Assembly (NCBI RefSeq): GCF_000972385.1
Contig: NZ_JXTE01000066.1
Span: 1-45,990 of the forward strand
Length of the DNA: 45,990 bases
Origin: Streptomyces sp. WM6386
GTDB lineage: Bacteria > Actinomycetota > Actinomycetes > Streptomycetales > Streptomycetaceae
Reading direction: 5' to 3'
Below are positions 31,432 through 40,706 of this stretch, piece by piece. Below the pieces are notes generated by a model. It ran no database searches. It saw only the letters and a list, made by a program, of their open reading frames with translations, and had not been told where the DNA came from. A program made the position numbers and the translations under genes. How positions within the stretch are numbered: position 1 is the first letter of the stretch; the number at the start of each line of letters is the position of its first letter.

Positions 31432-34400
31432 ATGGCCGCCCGCATCACCGATCCCGATCAGCTCAAGGAGCTCCTCGGTATCCCGTTCACCCCGGAGCAG
31501 ACGGCCTGCATCATCGCGCCGCCCGCACCACAGGTGATCGTGGCCGGCGCCGGGTCGGGCAAGACCACGGTGATGGCGGCCCGCGTGGTCTGGCTGGTCG
31601 GCACCGGCCAGGTCGCCCCCGAGCAGGTCCTCGGCCTCACCTTCACCAACAAGGCCGCCGGCGAACTCGCCGAACGCGTCCGCAAGGCGCTCATCAAGGC
31701 AGGCGTCACCGACCCCGACGTCATCGACCCGGACCACCCGCCCGGCGAGCCTGTGATCTCGACGTACCACGCCTTCGCGGGCCGCCTGCTGACCGATCAC
31801 GGTCTGCGCATCGGACTGGAGCCCACCTCCCGGCTCCTCGCCGACGCCACCCGCTACCAGCTCGCCGCTCGCGTCCTGCGCGAAGCCCCGGGCCCGTACC
31901 CGGCCCTGACCCGCTCCTTCCCGGACCTGGTCGGCGACCTGCTCACCCTCGACGCCGAGCTCGCCGAACACCTCGTACGGCCGGAAGCGCTGCGCGCCTA
32001 CGACGCCGGGCTGCTGCTCTCCCTCGAGAGCGCCAAACTCACCAACGCCGACCTGCGCAAGGTCCCCGAGGCGGCCGCCGCGCGCCGTGAACTGGCCGAG
32101 CTGGTGGTCCGCTACCGCGCGGCCAAGCGCGAGCGCGACCTGCTCGACTTCGGCGACCAGATCGCCCTGTCCGCCGAACTCGCCCAGATCGCCGAGGTGG
32201 GGCGCATCCTGCGCGAGGAGTTCCGGGTGGTGCTGCTCGACGAGTACCAGGACACGTCCGTCGCCCAGCGCGTCCTCCTGGCGGGCCTCTTCGGTGCCGG
32301 CACCGGCCACCCGGTGACCGCGGTCGGCGACCCCTGCCAGGCGATCTACGGCTGGCGCGGCGCCTCCGTCGCCAACCTCGACGACTTCCCCGAGCACTTC
32401 GCCCACGCCGACGGCCACCTGGCCACCCGTCAGTCGCTCAGCGAGAACCGCCGCAGCGGCGGCCGCCTCCTCGACCTCGCCAACGGCCTCGCCGAGCCCC
32501 TGCGCGCCATGCACGCGGGCGTGGAGGCCCTCCGCCCGGCCCCCGGCGCCGAACGCGACGGCGTGGTGCGCTGCGCCCTGCTGCGCACCCACGCCGAGGA
32601 GATCGACTGGATCGCCGACTCGGTCGCGCATCTGGTGAACACGGGCAAGGCGCCCGGCGAGATCGCCGTCCTGTGCCGCACGGCGACCGACTTCGCCGAG
32701 ATCCAGGGCGCGTTGGTCGCCCGGGACATCCCGGTCGAGGTGGTCGGCCTCTCCGGCCTGCTGCACCTGCCCGAGGTCGCCGACCTGGTCGCCGTCTGCG
32801 AGGTCCTCCAGGACCCCGGAGCCAACGCCTCCCTGGTCCGTCTGCTGACCGGCCCCCGCTGGCGCATCGGGCCGCGCGACCTCGCCCTCCTGGGACGCCG
32901 CGCCCGGCGTCTCGTGTCCCACGCACGCGTGGACGGCGACGACGACCCGGACCGTCGGCTCGCCGAGGCCGTCGAGGGGGTCGACCCGTCCGAGGTGATA
33001 TCGCTCGCGGACGCCCTGGACACGTTCCTGGAGACACCGTTCGACGGCGACGGGGACGACGACGGGCTGCCCTTCTCGCCGGACGCGCGCGTGCGGTTCG
33101 CGCGCCTGGCCACCGAACTGCGCGACCTGCGCCGCTCCCTGGCCGACCCGCTCATGGACGTCCTGCACCGTGTCCTCGCCGTCACCGGCCTGGAGGTGGA
33201 ACTGTCGGCGTCCCCGCACGCCCTGGCCGCCCGCCGCCGCGAGACCCTGTCCAACTTCCTGGACATCGCCGCCTCGTTCGCCGCGGGAGACGGCGAGGCG
33301 ACCCTGCTGGCCTTCCTCGGCTTCCTGCGCACCGCCGCCCAGTACGAGAAGGGCCTCGACAACGCCCTGCCCGGCGGAGAGAACACGGTCAAGGTGCTCA
33401 CCGCGCACAAGTCCAAGGGCCTGGAGTGGGACGTCGTCGCCGTGCCCGGCCTGGTCACCGGCACCTTCCCCAGCACCCAGGGCCGGGAGAAGTGGACCGC
33501 CCAGGGCAAGGTCCTGCCGCACGACCTGCGCGGCGACGCCGACACCCTGCCCGACGTGGAGGCGTGGGACTCCCGCGGTCTGAAGGCCTTCCAGGAGGCC
33601 ATGAAGGAGCACCAGCACACCGAGGAACTCCGCCTCGGCTACGTCACCTTCACCCGCCCCCGCTCCCTCCTCCTCGGCTCCGGCCACTGGTGGGGCCCCG
33701 CCCAGAAGAAGCCCCGCGGCCCGTCCGACTTCCTCCAGGCCCTGTACGAGCACTGCGAGGCCGGCCACGGCGAGATCGAGGCGTGGGCGGACGAGCCCAC
33801 CGAGGACGAGGAGAACCCGGCCCTCCACGCGGCCACCGTCGACCAGGTCTGGCCCCTGCCCCTCGACGACACGGCCCTGACCCGCCGCCGCGCCGCCGCC
33901 GAGACGGTCCTGGCCCACCTGGAGCGCCTCGCCACCCACGTGGACGGCCACCCCGCCGAGCACGACCCGGAAACGTACAGCGACCCGGACTGGCCGCCAC
34001 CGGAGGACGACGAGCCTCCCTACGAGGACGGGGTCTTCCCCGACGACTCCGGCGATTTCGATGCATCCGACGACTCCGGCGACTGGGACACCTGGACGGC
34101 GGACCGCCCGACGGTCCCGCACCAGGCGACGGCACCCGACACCGGCCCGACCGCGCACGCGCGTGCCCACCCGGCGGAACCCGATCCGGACGGCGAGGCC
34201 GCCCGCCCCCGCCTCACCCCGGAGGAAGCCCGCACCCTCGCCTCCTGGGACCGCGACCTCGACGCCCTCACCGGCGAGCTCCTCCGCGCGCGGGAGGCCG
34301 TCACCGACGTGCCCCTGCCCGCCTCGCTCACCGCTTCCCAGCTGCTGCGCCTGGCAGCCGACCCGGACGGTTTCGCTCAGGAACTCGCGCGCCCCATGCC

Positions 34401-34956
34401 GCGCCCCCCACAACCCGCCGCACGCCGAGGCACCCGTTTCCACGCATGGGTGGAGGCCCGCTTCGAGGCGCTGACGCTGCCCATGCTGGAGCCGGATGAG
34501 CTGCCCGGCGGCGAGGCCGAGATCGCCGACGAACGCGACCTGGAAGCCCTCAAGGACGCCTTCGAACGCACCGAGTACGCCCACCGCACGCCCCACCGGG
34601 TGGAGGCCCCCTTCCAGCTGGCCATCGCCGGTCGCGTGGTGCGGGGCCGTATCGACGCGGTCTACAAGGAGGGCGACGGCGAGACGGCGACGTACGAGAT
34701 CGTCGACTGGAAGACCAACCGCGACCGCACCGCCGACCCGCTCCAGCTCGCCCTGTACCGGCTCGCCTGGGCCGAGCAGCAGGGGGTGCCCCTGGAGTCG
34801 GTCACGGCCGCGTTCCTGTACGTCCGCAGCGGTGAGATCGACCGGCCGGAGGACCTCGCGGACCGGAGCGCGCTGGAGCGGCTGCTGCTGGAGGGCCCTT
34901 CCGCGCAAGCAAACTGTGAGGAACCGCCCACCGAGGATGTCGGTGCGGGCCGATAG
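31432..34956 (+). CDS. adnB: AdnB-type helicase-nuclease
   Basis: A 1174-aa UvrD-type motor with a C-terminal RecB-family nuclease, the partner of AdnA. Walker A GAGSGKTT is at 39-46, motif II LLDEYQDTS is present, and TFTNKAAGEL and VLTAHKSKGLEWD are helicase motifs Ia and V-VI context. The nuclease has VRGRID and IVDWKTN (D1092, K1094), followed by QLALYRLAW. Unlike AdnA it has no cysteine staple. An acidic Asp/Pro-rich insert lies at about 842-886. The ATG at 31432 is chosen for the onset of the MAARITDPDQLKELLG sequence and the -10-like box just before it. In mycobacterial AdnAB the B subunit is the lead motor; here both Walker motifs look intact. Confidence 0.92.
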   Translation: MAARITDPDQLKELLGIPFTPEQTACIIAPPAPQVIVAGAGSGKTTVMAARVVWLVGTGQVAPEQVLGLTFTNKAAGELAERVRKALIKAGVTDPDVIDPDHPPGEPVISTYHAFAGRLLTDHGLRIGLEPTSRLLADATRYQLAARVLREAPGPYPALTRSFPDLVGDLLTLDAELAEHLVRPEALRAYDAGLLLSLESAKLTNADLRKVPEAAAARRELAELVVRYRAAKRERDLLDFGDQIALSAELAQIAEVGRILREEFRVVLLDEYQDTSVAQRVLLAGLFGAGTGHPVTAVGDPCQAIYGWRGASVANLDDFPEHFAHADGHLATRQSLSENRRSGGRLLDLANGLAEPLRAMHAGVEALRPAPGAERDGVVRCALLRTHAEEIDWIADSVAHLVNTGKAPGEIAVLCRTATDFAEIQGALVARDIPVEVVGLSGLLHLPEVADLVAVCEVLQDPGANASLVRLLTGPRWRIGPRDLALLGRRARRLVSHARVDGDDDPDRRLAEAVEGVDPSEVISLADALDTFLETPFDGDGDDDGLPFSPDARVRFARLATELRDLRRSLADPLMDVLHRVLAVTGLEVELSASPHALAARRRETLSNFLDIAASFAAGDGEATLLAFLGFLRTAAQYEKGLDNALPGGENTVKVLTAHKSKGLEWDVVAVPGLVTGTFPSTQGREKWTAQGKVLPHDLRGDADTLPDVEAWDSRGLKAFQEAMKEHQHTEELRLGYVTFTRPRSLLLGSGHWWGPAQKKPRGPSDFLQALYEHCEAGHGEIEAWADEPTEDEENPALHAATVDQVWPLPLDDTALTRRRAAAETVLAHLERLATHVDGHPAEHDPETYSDPDWPPPEDDEPPYEDGVFPDDSGDFDASDDSGDWDTWTADRPTVPHQATAPDTGPTAHARAHPAEPDPDGEAARPRLTPEEARTLASWDRDLDALTGELLRAREAVTDVPLPASLTASQLLRLAADPDGFAQELARPMPRPPQPAARRGTRFHAWVEARFEALTLPMLEPDELPGGEAEIADERDLEALKDAFERTEYAHRTPHRVEAPFQLAIAGRVVRGRIDAVYKEGDGETATYEIVDWKTNRDRTADPLQLALYRLAWAEQQGVPLESVTAAFLYVRSGEIDRPEDLADRSALERLLLEGPSAQANCEEPPTEDVGAGR

Positions 34957-34959
34957 GCT
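34954..34959 (+). promoter_or_regulatory. Candidate -10 box of the M20 peptidase, overlapping the adnB stop
   Basis: TAGGCT at 34954-34959 is 7 bases before the peptidase ATG and includes the adnB stop codon TAG. It would give a leaderless peptidase mRNA independent of adnB. The -35 is not obvious. Confidence 0.4.
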
Positions 34960-34966
34960 CGTGACC

Positions 34967-36379
34967 ATGAGCCACACCGTTGACAGTGCCGTCAGCGCCG
35001 TCCGTACGTACATCGAGCAGCACCGCACCGCCTTCCTCGGCGACCTCGCCGAGTGGCTGCGCATCCCCTCCGTGTCGGCCCAGCCCGACCATGCGCCCGA
35101 CGTACGCCGCAGCGCCGACTGGCTCGCCGCCAGACTCCAGGAGACCGGCTTCCCGACCACCGAGGTCTGGGAGACGCCCGGCGCCCCCGCCGTCTTCGCG
35201 GAGTGGCCCTCCGACGTCCCCGGTGCGCCCACGGTCCTCGTCTACGGCCACCATGACGTGCAGCCCGCCGCCCTGGAGGACGGCTGGGACAGCGAGCCCT
35301 TCGAACCCGTCGTCCGCGAGAACCGGCTCTACGCGCGCGGGGCGGCCGACGACAAGGGCCAGGTGTTCTTCCACACACTCGGCGTCCGTGCCCACCTCGC
35401 CGCCACCGGCCGCAGCACGCCCGCCGTGAACCTCAAGCTGCTGATCGAGGGCGAGGAGGAGTCCGGCTCGCCGCACTTCCGCGCCCTTGTCGAGGAGCGC
35501 GCGCAGCGGCTCGCCGCAGACGCCGTGATCGTCTCCGACACCGGCATGTGGGCCGAGGACACCCCGACCGTCTGCACCGGCATGCGCGGTCTCGCCGAGT
35601 GCGAGATCCGGCTCCACGGGCCCGACCAGGACATCCACTCCGGTTCCTTCGGCGGCGCCGTGCCCAACCCGGCGACCGCCGCCGCCCGGCTGGTCGCCGC
35701 CCTGCACGACGAGGACGCACGCGTGGCCGTCCCCGGCTTCTACGACGGCATCGTCGAACTGACCGACCGCGAGCGCGAACTCTTCGCCGAGCTCCCCTTC
35801 GACGAGCAGCAGTGGCTGCGCACGGCCAAGTCGTACGCCACTCGGGGCGAGGCCGGCCACACCACCCTGGAGCGCGTCTGGGCCCGGCCCACCGCCGAGG
35901 TCAACGGCATCGGCGGCGGCTACCAGGGCCCCGGCAGCAAGACGATCATCCCGTCCTCCGCGATGGTGAAGCTGTCCTTCCGCCTCGTCGCCGGACAGGA
36001 CCCCCATCACATCGAGAAGGCCGTCCGCGCGTGGGTGACCGAGCAGGTGCCCGCCGGGATCCGCTGCGAGATCACGTTCGGCGCGGCCACGCGCCCGTGT
36101 CTGACCCCGCTGGACCACCCGGCCCTGCAGTCCGTCGTCCGCGCCATGGGCCGCGCCTTCGACAAACCCGTCCGCTTCACCCGCGAGGGCGGCTCCGGGC
36201 CGGCCGCCGACCTCCAGGAAGTTCTCGGTGCCCCCGTGCTCTTCCTCGGTATCTCCGTCCCCTCCGACGGCTGGCACGCGCCGAACGAGAAGGTCGAGCT
36301 CGACCTGCTCCTCAAGGGCGTCGAGACCACCGCGTACCTGTGGGGAGACCTCGCTGAGCACTGGCGGCATGCGCCCTGA
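34967..36379 (+). CDS. M20-family dipeptidase/metallopeptidase
   Basis: A 470-aa soluble zinc-dependent peptidase of the M20 (dipeptidase/CNDP-like) family. Ligand motifs are YGHHDVQP (about 93-100), RGAADDKGQ, the catalytic IEGEEESGS, SDTGMW and the C-terminal WHAPNE histidine. The middle insert (about 200-310) is the dimerisation/lid domain. The ATG at 34967 is 10 bases after the adnB stop and the N-terminus fits the family. Probably a cytosolic enzyme for peptide turnover. It is separated from the following nudC by about 150 bp with no terminator visible. Confidence 0.9.
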   Translation: MSHTVDSAVSAVRTYIEQHRTAFLGDLAEWLRIPSVSAQPDHAPDVRRSADWLAARLQETGFPTTEVWETPGAPAVFAEWPSDVPGAPTVLVYGHHDVQPAALEDGWDSEPFEPVVRENRLYARGAADDKGQVFFHTLGVRAHLAATGRSTPAVNLKLLIEGEEESGSPHFRALVEERAQRLAADAVIVSDTGMWAEDTPTVCTGMRGLAECEIRLHGPDQDIHSGSFGGAVPNPATAAARLVAALHDEDARVAVPGFYDGIVELTDRERELFAELPFDEQQWLRTAKSYATRGEAGHTTLERVWARPTAEVNGIGGGYQGPGSKTIIPSSAMVKLSFRLVAGQDPHHIEKAVRAWVTEQVPAGIRCEITFGAATRPCLTPLDHPALQSVVRAMGRAFDKPVRFTREGGSGPAADLQEVLGAPVLFLGISVPSDGWHAPNEKVELDLLLKGVETTAYLWGDLAEHWRHAP

Positions 36380-36532
36380 TCATCCCGAGGCGTCCGGATC
36401 GGCATGGGGCGCGGGGCAGACTGGAAGAGCTGTCCCGTACCGCCGATCACCGGACGCGGCCGCCTCCCGCCGTACGTCCCGCCGCACCGCCCGCCGAAAC
36501 AATCCGTTCCACCGGGGGAGTTGGAAGTACCC

Positions 36533-37474
36533 GTGACCACCTGGACCGACCACACCGCCGATCGACCCATCTCGCTCACCGCCCCCAGCGGCATCGACCG
36601 GGCCGCCCACCACCGGCTCGACGAGGCCTGGCTCGCGGCGGCGTGGAGCCACCCCACGACCCGCTGCTTCGTGGTGTCCGGCGGTCAGGTCCTCGTCGAC
36701 GAGACGGCCGACGGCCGTACCGAACTTCTCATGACGCCCGCCTTCGAGGCTCCGCTCACCGAGGCACACCGCTACTTCCTCGGCATCGACGAGGAGGGCG
36801 TCAGTTACTTCGCCCTCCAGAAGGACGCCCTGCCCGGCCGCATCGACCAGTCCGCGCGCCCGGCGGGTCTGCGTGAGGCGGGCCTGCTGCTGTCGCCGCG
36901 CGAAGCGGGCCTGATGGTGCACGCGGTCGGTCTGGAGAACTGGCAGCGCACCCACCGCTTCTGCTCCCGTTGCGGCGAGCGTACGGTCATCGCCGCGGCC
37001 GGGCACATCCGCCGCTGCCAGGCCTGTGGCGCCGAGCACTACCCGCGCACCGACCCCGCCGTGATCATGGCCGTCACCGACGAGGACGACCGCATCCTGC
37101 TGGGCCGCCAGGTCCACTGGCCCGAGGGCCGCTTCTCGACGCTGGCCGGCTTCGTCGAGCCCGGCGAGTCCATCGAGCAGGCCGTGCGCCGCGAGGTCTT
37201 CGAGGAGGCCGGCATCACCGTCGGTCAGGTCGAGTACATCGCGAGCCAGCCCTGGCCGTTCCCGTCCAGCCTCATGCTCGGCTTCCTGGCCCGCGCCACC
37301 TCCACCGAGATCAACGTCGACGGGGACGAGATCGGCGAGGCCCGCTGGTTCTCCCGTGACGACCTGGGCGCCGCCTTCGACTCCGGCGAGGTCCTGCCGC
37401 CCTACGGCATCTCGATCGCGGCCCGCCTGATCGAGCTCTGGTACGGAAAGCCGCTGCCGACGCGCAGCGTCTGA
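36533..37474 (+). CDS. nudC: NAD+ diphosphatase NudC
   Basis: A 313-aa Nudix hydrolase that cleaves NAD(H) and can remove NAD caps from RNA. The zinc ribbon has C144-x2-C147 and C162-x2-C165. The Nudix box GFVEPGESIEQAVRREVFEE starts at 206, and the NudC-specific SQPWPFPSSLM follows. The GTG at 36533 has GGGGGAG and GGAAG upstream; a longer frame to 36404 is Pro/Arg-rich and not conserved. It converges on the mycoredoxin gene across a shared terminator. In mycobacteria the same enzyme neighbours mrx1 and uvrD2. Confidence 0.93.
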   Translation: MTTWTDHTADRPISLTAPSGIDRAAHHRLDEAWLAAAWSHPTTRCFVVSGGQVLVDETADGRTELLMTPAFEAPLTEAHRYFLGIDEEGVSYFALQKDALPGRIDQSARPAGLREAGLLLSPREAGLMVHAVGLENWQRTHRFCSRCGERTVIAAAGHIRRCQACGAEHYPRTDPAVIMAVTDEDDRILLGRQVHWPEGRFSTLAGFVEPGESIEQAVRREVFEEAGITVGQVEYIASQPWPFPSSLMLGFLARATSTEINVDGDEIGEARWFSRDDLGAAFDSGEVLPPYGISIAARLIELWYGKPLPTRSV

Positions 37475-37481
37475 CAACGCA

Positions 37482-37513
37482 GTGGGGCGGCTCCCGTCCG
37501 GGAGCCGCCCCAC
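37482..37513. terminator. Bidirectional terminator between nudC and mycoredoxin genes
   Basis: A 15-bp perfect stem (37482-37496 with 37499-37513) and a 2-base loop, placed between the convergent stops at 37474 and 37533. Confidence 0.9.
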
Positions 37514-37532
37514 TCGCGTGTACGTCCGTCGC

Positions 37533-37775
37533 CTACGCGGCGATCTTCTGCTTCACCTGGGCCAGCGACGGGTTCGTCAGCGTCGAACCGTCGGCGAACA
37601 GCACGGTCGGAACCGTCTGGTTTCCGCCATTCGCCTTCTCGACGAACGCCGCGGACGCCGGGTCCTGCTCGATGTTGATCTCGGAGTACGCGATGCCCTC
37701 GCGGTCCATCTGCTTCTTCAGCCGCTGGCAGTAGCCGCACCACGTGGTGCTGTACATCGTCACAGTGCCCTGCAT
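37533..37775 (-). CDS. mrx1: Mycoredoxin (glutaredoxin-like, CGYC)
   Basis: An 80-aa glutaredoxin-fold protein with the active site C13-G-Y-C16 near the start (TTWCGYC) and a conserved TVPTVLFADGS loop. Mycoredoxin-1 reduces mycothiol-mixed disulfides in actinomycetes. The ATG at 37775 gives the full-length single domain; GAGGAG lies 10 bases upstream. It is divergent from uvrD2 across 184 bp. Assignment as Mrx1 rests on size, motif and neighbours. Confidence 0.88.
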   Translation of the reverse strand: MQGTVTMYSTTWCGYCQRLKKQMDREGIAYSEINIEQDPASAAFVEKANGGNQTVPTVLFADGSTLTNPSLAQVKQKIAA

Positions 37776-37959
37776 GTCTCGCGCGCTCCTCTGGTGGCTC
37801 GGGGACGGGGTGGCCCACTGAGGGGAACGTATGCGACCCGGGAGCCATTCCCGACCGCGTGTGCTCGGCCGGGTGGCGCCTGCCGCATCAGTACGACTGC
37901 GAGCCCCTGCCTGTGGACAACCGGCACAGCCGTCCCCGCCGACCTGGCAGCATGGCGGT

Positions 37960-40158
37960 GTGACAGCAGCAACGCACTCCACCCTTTTCCCGCAGGTCCC
38001 GGACTCGGCCGACGCGGTGCTCGAAGGGCTCGATCCCGAGCAGCGCGAAGTGGCCTTGGCGCTGCACGGGCCGGTGTGTGTGCTGGCGGGCGCCGGTACG
38101 GGCAAGACACGGGCGATCACCCACCGCATCGCCTACGGAGTGCGCGCCGGCATTTTGCAGCCCTCCAGCGTGCTGGCCGTCACCTTCACCAACCGCGCCG
38201 CCGGTGAGATGCGCGGCCGGCTCCGCCAGCTCGGTGCCGCCGGGGTCCAGGCCCGCACCTTCCACTCGGCCGCCCTGCGCCAGCTCCAGTACTTCTGGCC
38301 GAAAGCGGTCGGCGGTTCCATGCCCCGGCTCGTCGACCGGAAGATCCAGCTCGTCGTCGACGCGGCCGCCGCCTGCCGTATCCGCCTCGACCGGGGCGAG
38401 CTGCGGGACGTCACCGCCGAGATCGAGTGGTCCAAGGTCACCCAGACCGTCCCCGGCGACTACGCCCTCGCGGCCGCGAAGGCGGGCCGGGTCGTCCCCC
38501 GCAACCCCGCCGAGGTCGCCCAGCTCTACGCCGCCTACGAGGACCTCAAGCGCGAGCGCGCCGTCATCGACTTCGAGGACGTCCTGCTGCTGACGGTGGC
38601 CGTCCTCCAGGACCGGCACGACATCGCCGACCAGGTCCGCGCCCAGTACCAGCACTTCGTCGTCGACGAGTACCAGGACGTCAGCCCCCTCCAGCAGCGC
38701 CTGCTGGAGCTGTGGCTCGGCGACCGGGACAGCCTCTGCGTGGTCGGCGACGCCAGCCAGACGATCTACTCGTTCACGGGAGCAACTCCCGACCACCTTC
38801 TCGACTTCCGCACCCGCCACCCCGGTGCCACCGTCGTCAAGCTGGTCCGCGACTACCGCTCCACCCCCCAGGTGGTCCATCTCGCCAACGGCCTGCTCGC
38901 CCAGGCGAACGGCCGCGCCGCCGATCACCGCCTGGAGCTGGTCTCGCAGCGCGCCCCCGGCCCCGAGCCCGTCTACACCGAGTACACCGACGAGCCCGCC
39001 GAGGCCGAGGGCGCCGCCCGCCGCATCCGCGAACTGATGGCCGCCGGTGTCCCGGCCGCCGAGATCGCCGTCCTGTTCCGTACGAACGCGCAGTCCGAGA
39101 CGTACGAACAGGCTCTCGCCGACGCGGGCGTCCCCTATCAGCTGCGCGGCGCCGAACGGTTCTTCGACCGACCTGAGGTGCGCAAGGCCGGCATCGCGCT
39201 GCGCGCCGCCTCCCGCTTCGGCGGCAACGACGCCCTCCTGGACGACGCCCCCGACCTGCCCTCCCAGGTGCGTGCCGTGCTCTCCGGAGAGGGCTGGACC
39301 ACTGCGCCCCCGGCAGGATCCGGCGCGGTCAGAGAGCGCTGGGAGTCGCTGGCCGCCCTGGTGAACCTGGCGCAGGACTTCGCGGCGGCCAGAACCGGCG
39401 CCACCCTCGCCGACCTCGTCGCGGAACTGGACGAGCGAGCGGGCGCCCAGCACGCCCCGACCGTCCAGGGCGTCACCCTCGCCTCCCTGCACTCGGCCAA
39501 GGGCCTGGAGTGGGACGTCGTCTTCCTGGTCGGGGTGGCCGAGGGCATGATGCCGATCACCTACGCAAAGACCGACGAGCAGATCGAGGAGGAGCGTCGC
39601 CTCCTCTACGTCGGCGTCACGCGCGCACGAGAGCACCTCCATGTCTCCTGGGCCCTGTCCCGCTCGCCCGGCGGACGCCCCAATCGCCGCCCCAGCCGCT
39701 TCCTCGACGGGCTGCGCCCCGGCTCGACCGGTGCCGCTGCACGCGCCGCCACCGGTGGCTCCGGCGGCGTGGAGCGCGGTTACACGAGCGGTACGGCCGG
39801 TGCCGTGCCGCGGCGGACCCAGCGCACCCCGGCCCGCTGCCGGGTCTGCGGCCGCACTCTCACCGACGCCGGCGAGATGAAGCTGATGCGGTGCGAGGAC
39901 TGTCCCTCCGACATGGACGAGGGCCTCTACGAGCGGTTGCGCGAGTGGCGGGCGGAGCAGGCGCGGCGCAGCGGACAGCCCGCGTTCTGCGTCTTCACCG
40001 ACAAGACACTGATGGCGATTGCCGAGGCCGTCCCCGACGACGAGGGCGAGCTGGCGCGGATCCCCGGGGTCGGCGTCCGCAAGTTCAACCGTTTCGGAAC
40101 CGATGTGCTGGCGATCTGCGCAGGCCAGGAGCCCGGGCCGGAAGAAGCGGGGAACTGA
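37960..40158 (+). CDS. uvrD2: UvrD2 DNA helicase with tetracysteine and HRDC domains
   Basis: A 732-aa superfamily 1 DNA helicase. Walker A GAGTGKT is at 44-50, TFTNRAAGEM, DEYQDV and SLHSAKGLEWD mark the other helicase motifs. A tetracysteine (C627-x2-C630-x14-C645-x2-C648) and a C-terminal HRDC domain (about 655-725, ending PGVGVRKFNRFG) are the defining features of UvrD2. The GTG at 37960 fits the start of conserved sequence; a GTG start preceded by CAGCAT 6 bases upstream again suggests a leaderless mRNA. The mycobacterial counterpart is essential. The gene precedes wblC as it precedes whiB7 in mycobacteria. Confidence 0.93.
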   Translation: MTAATHSTLFPQVPDSADAVLEGLDPEQREVALALHGPVCVLAGAGTGKTRAITHRIAYGVRAGILQPSSVLAVTFTNRAAGEMRGRLRQLGAAGVQARTFHSAALRQLQYFWPKAVGGSMPRLVDRKIQLVVDAAAACRIRLDRGELRDVTAEIEWSKVTQTVPGDYALAAAKAGRVVPRNPAEVAQLYAAYEDLKRERAVIDFEDVLLLTVAVLQDRHDIADQVRAQYQHFVVDEYQDVSPLQQRLLELWLGDRDSLCVVGDASQTIYSFTGATPDHLLDFRTRHPGATVVKLVRDYRSTPQVVHLANGLLAQANGRAADHRLELVSQRAPGPEPVYTEYTDEPAEAEGAARRIRELMAAGVPAAEIAVLFRTNAQSETYEQALADAGVPYQLRGAERFFDRPEVRKAGIALRAASRFGGNDALLDDAPDLPSQVRAVLSGEGWTTAPPAGSGAVRERWESLAALVNLAQDFAAARTGATLADLVAELDERAGAQHAPTVQGVTLASLHSAKGLEWDVVFLVGVAEGMMPITYAKTDEQIEEERRLLYVGVTRAREHLHVSWALSRSPGGRPNRRPSRFLDGLRPGSTGAAARAATGGSGGVERGYTSGTAGAVPRRTQRTPARCRVCGRTLTDAGEMKLMRCEDCPSDMDEGLYERLREWRAEQARRSGQPAFCVFTDKTLMAIAEAVPDDEGELARIPGVGVRKFNRFGTDVLAICAGQEPGPEEAGN

Positions 40159-40170
40159 TCCGAACTCGTC

Positions 40171-40211
40171 GAAAAAATAGTTTGCGCATGCCCCGGCAAT
40201 CCCCATAGGTT
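40171..40211 (+). promoter_or_regulatory. WhiB7/WblC-type autoregulated promoter of wblC
   Basis: A -35 TTGCGC (40182-40187) and a -10 TAGGTT (40206-40211) with 18-base spacing are preceded directly by the AT-rich GAAAAAATAG (40171-40180). An AT-rich block next to the -35 is the known hallmark of promoters bound by WhiB7-family proteins through their AT-hook. The expected start is near 40218, leaving a leader of about 600 nt before wblC. Confidence 0.7.
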
Positions 40212-40323
40212 CTTAGCCACGGGGACGGAGGCCTTCTCGGAGGCCCCGATTCCGTGCTCTACTTACATACCCGCAGGACCGGTTCACCCCGGTCTCCCGA
40301 GACGCCGAGAGGAGGCGAGTCCA

Positions 40324-40641
40324 GTGACCAGCATCAACGCCAGCTTCACCGCGAAAATGACCGATCGCTCGGTCGTCGCCTCCCTGTGCATGCTCGCTGT
40401 CTCGAACCAGGGCACCGGTCTGTCCGGCATTCGTGTCGCCGGCCCGGCAGCCTCCGTGTCTCGCGCCGGTCTTCCCGTTCGTGAGCGCAATGAGCGACCG
40501 ACGAAGGCACTGGAAGCAGTAGAGGGACAGGCGCATGCCTATGCCTTTACGGCAGCCGGTGCCGGAAGCCGGAAGCAGGCGACGCAGCACCACCTGATGT
40601 GGGCCTTCCGTGGGCCAGAACCCTGGAGTGATCCAGCCTGA
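40324..40641 (+). CDS. Upstream ORF in the wblC leader (105 codons)
   Basis: An upstream ORF starting with GTG at 40324, with the strong AGGAGG (40310-40315) 8 bases before it, and ending at TGA 40639-40641. The start MTSINASFTAKMTDRSVVASLCMLAVSNQ looks protein-like; the rest is less so. It lies inside the wblC mRNA leader, before the terminator. A 7-bp hairpin (40636-40651) overlaps its stop codon. Translation of leader ORFs controls whiB7/wblC by ribosome-mediated attenuation in related bacteria, where slowed ribosomes during antibiotic stress allow readthrough. It probably acts by being translated rather than through its product. Confidence 0.6.
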   Translation: MTSINASFTAKMTDRSVVASLCMLAVSNQGTGLSGIRVAGPAASVSRAGLPVRERNERPTKALEAVEGQAHAYAFTAAGAGSRKQATQHHLMWAFRGPEPWSDPA

Positions 40642-40661
40642 TTGATCAGGCCGGCGCCTTC

Positions 40662-40706
40662 AGGGCCGCGGAACCCCATCCGGGATCCGCGGCCCTTCTG
40701 TTTGTC
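40662..40706 (+). terminator. Attenuator terminator in the wblC leader
   Basis: AGGGCCGCGGA (40662-40672) pairs with TCCGCGGCCCT (40686-40696), followed by a T-rich TCTGTTTGT tail. It lies 20 bases after the upstream-ORF stop and 110 bases before wblC, so it would cut off wblC transcription when not prevented. Confidence 0.75.

Noticed and set aside
40254..40484. Alternative upstream frame in the wblC leader with a TTA codon near its start
   Set aside because: No ribosome site, and it overlaps the better supported upstream ORF out of frame; the TTA is therefore not taken as bldA control.
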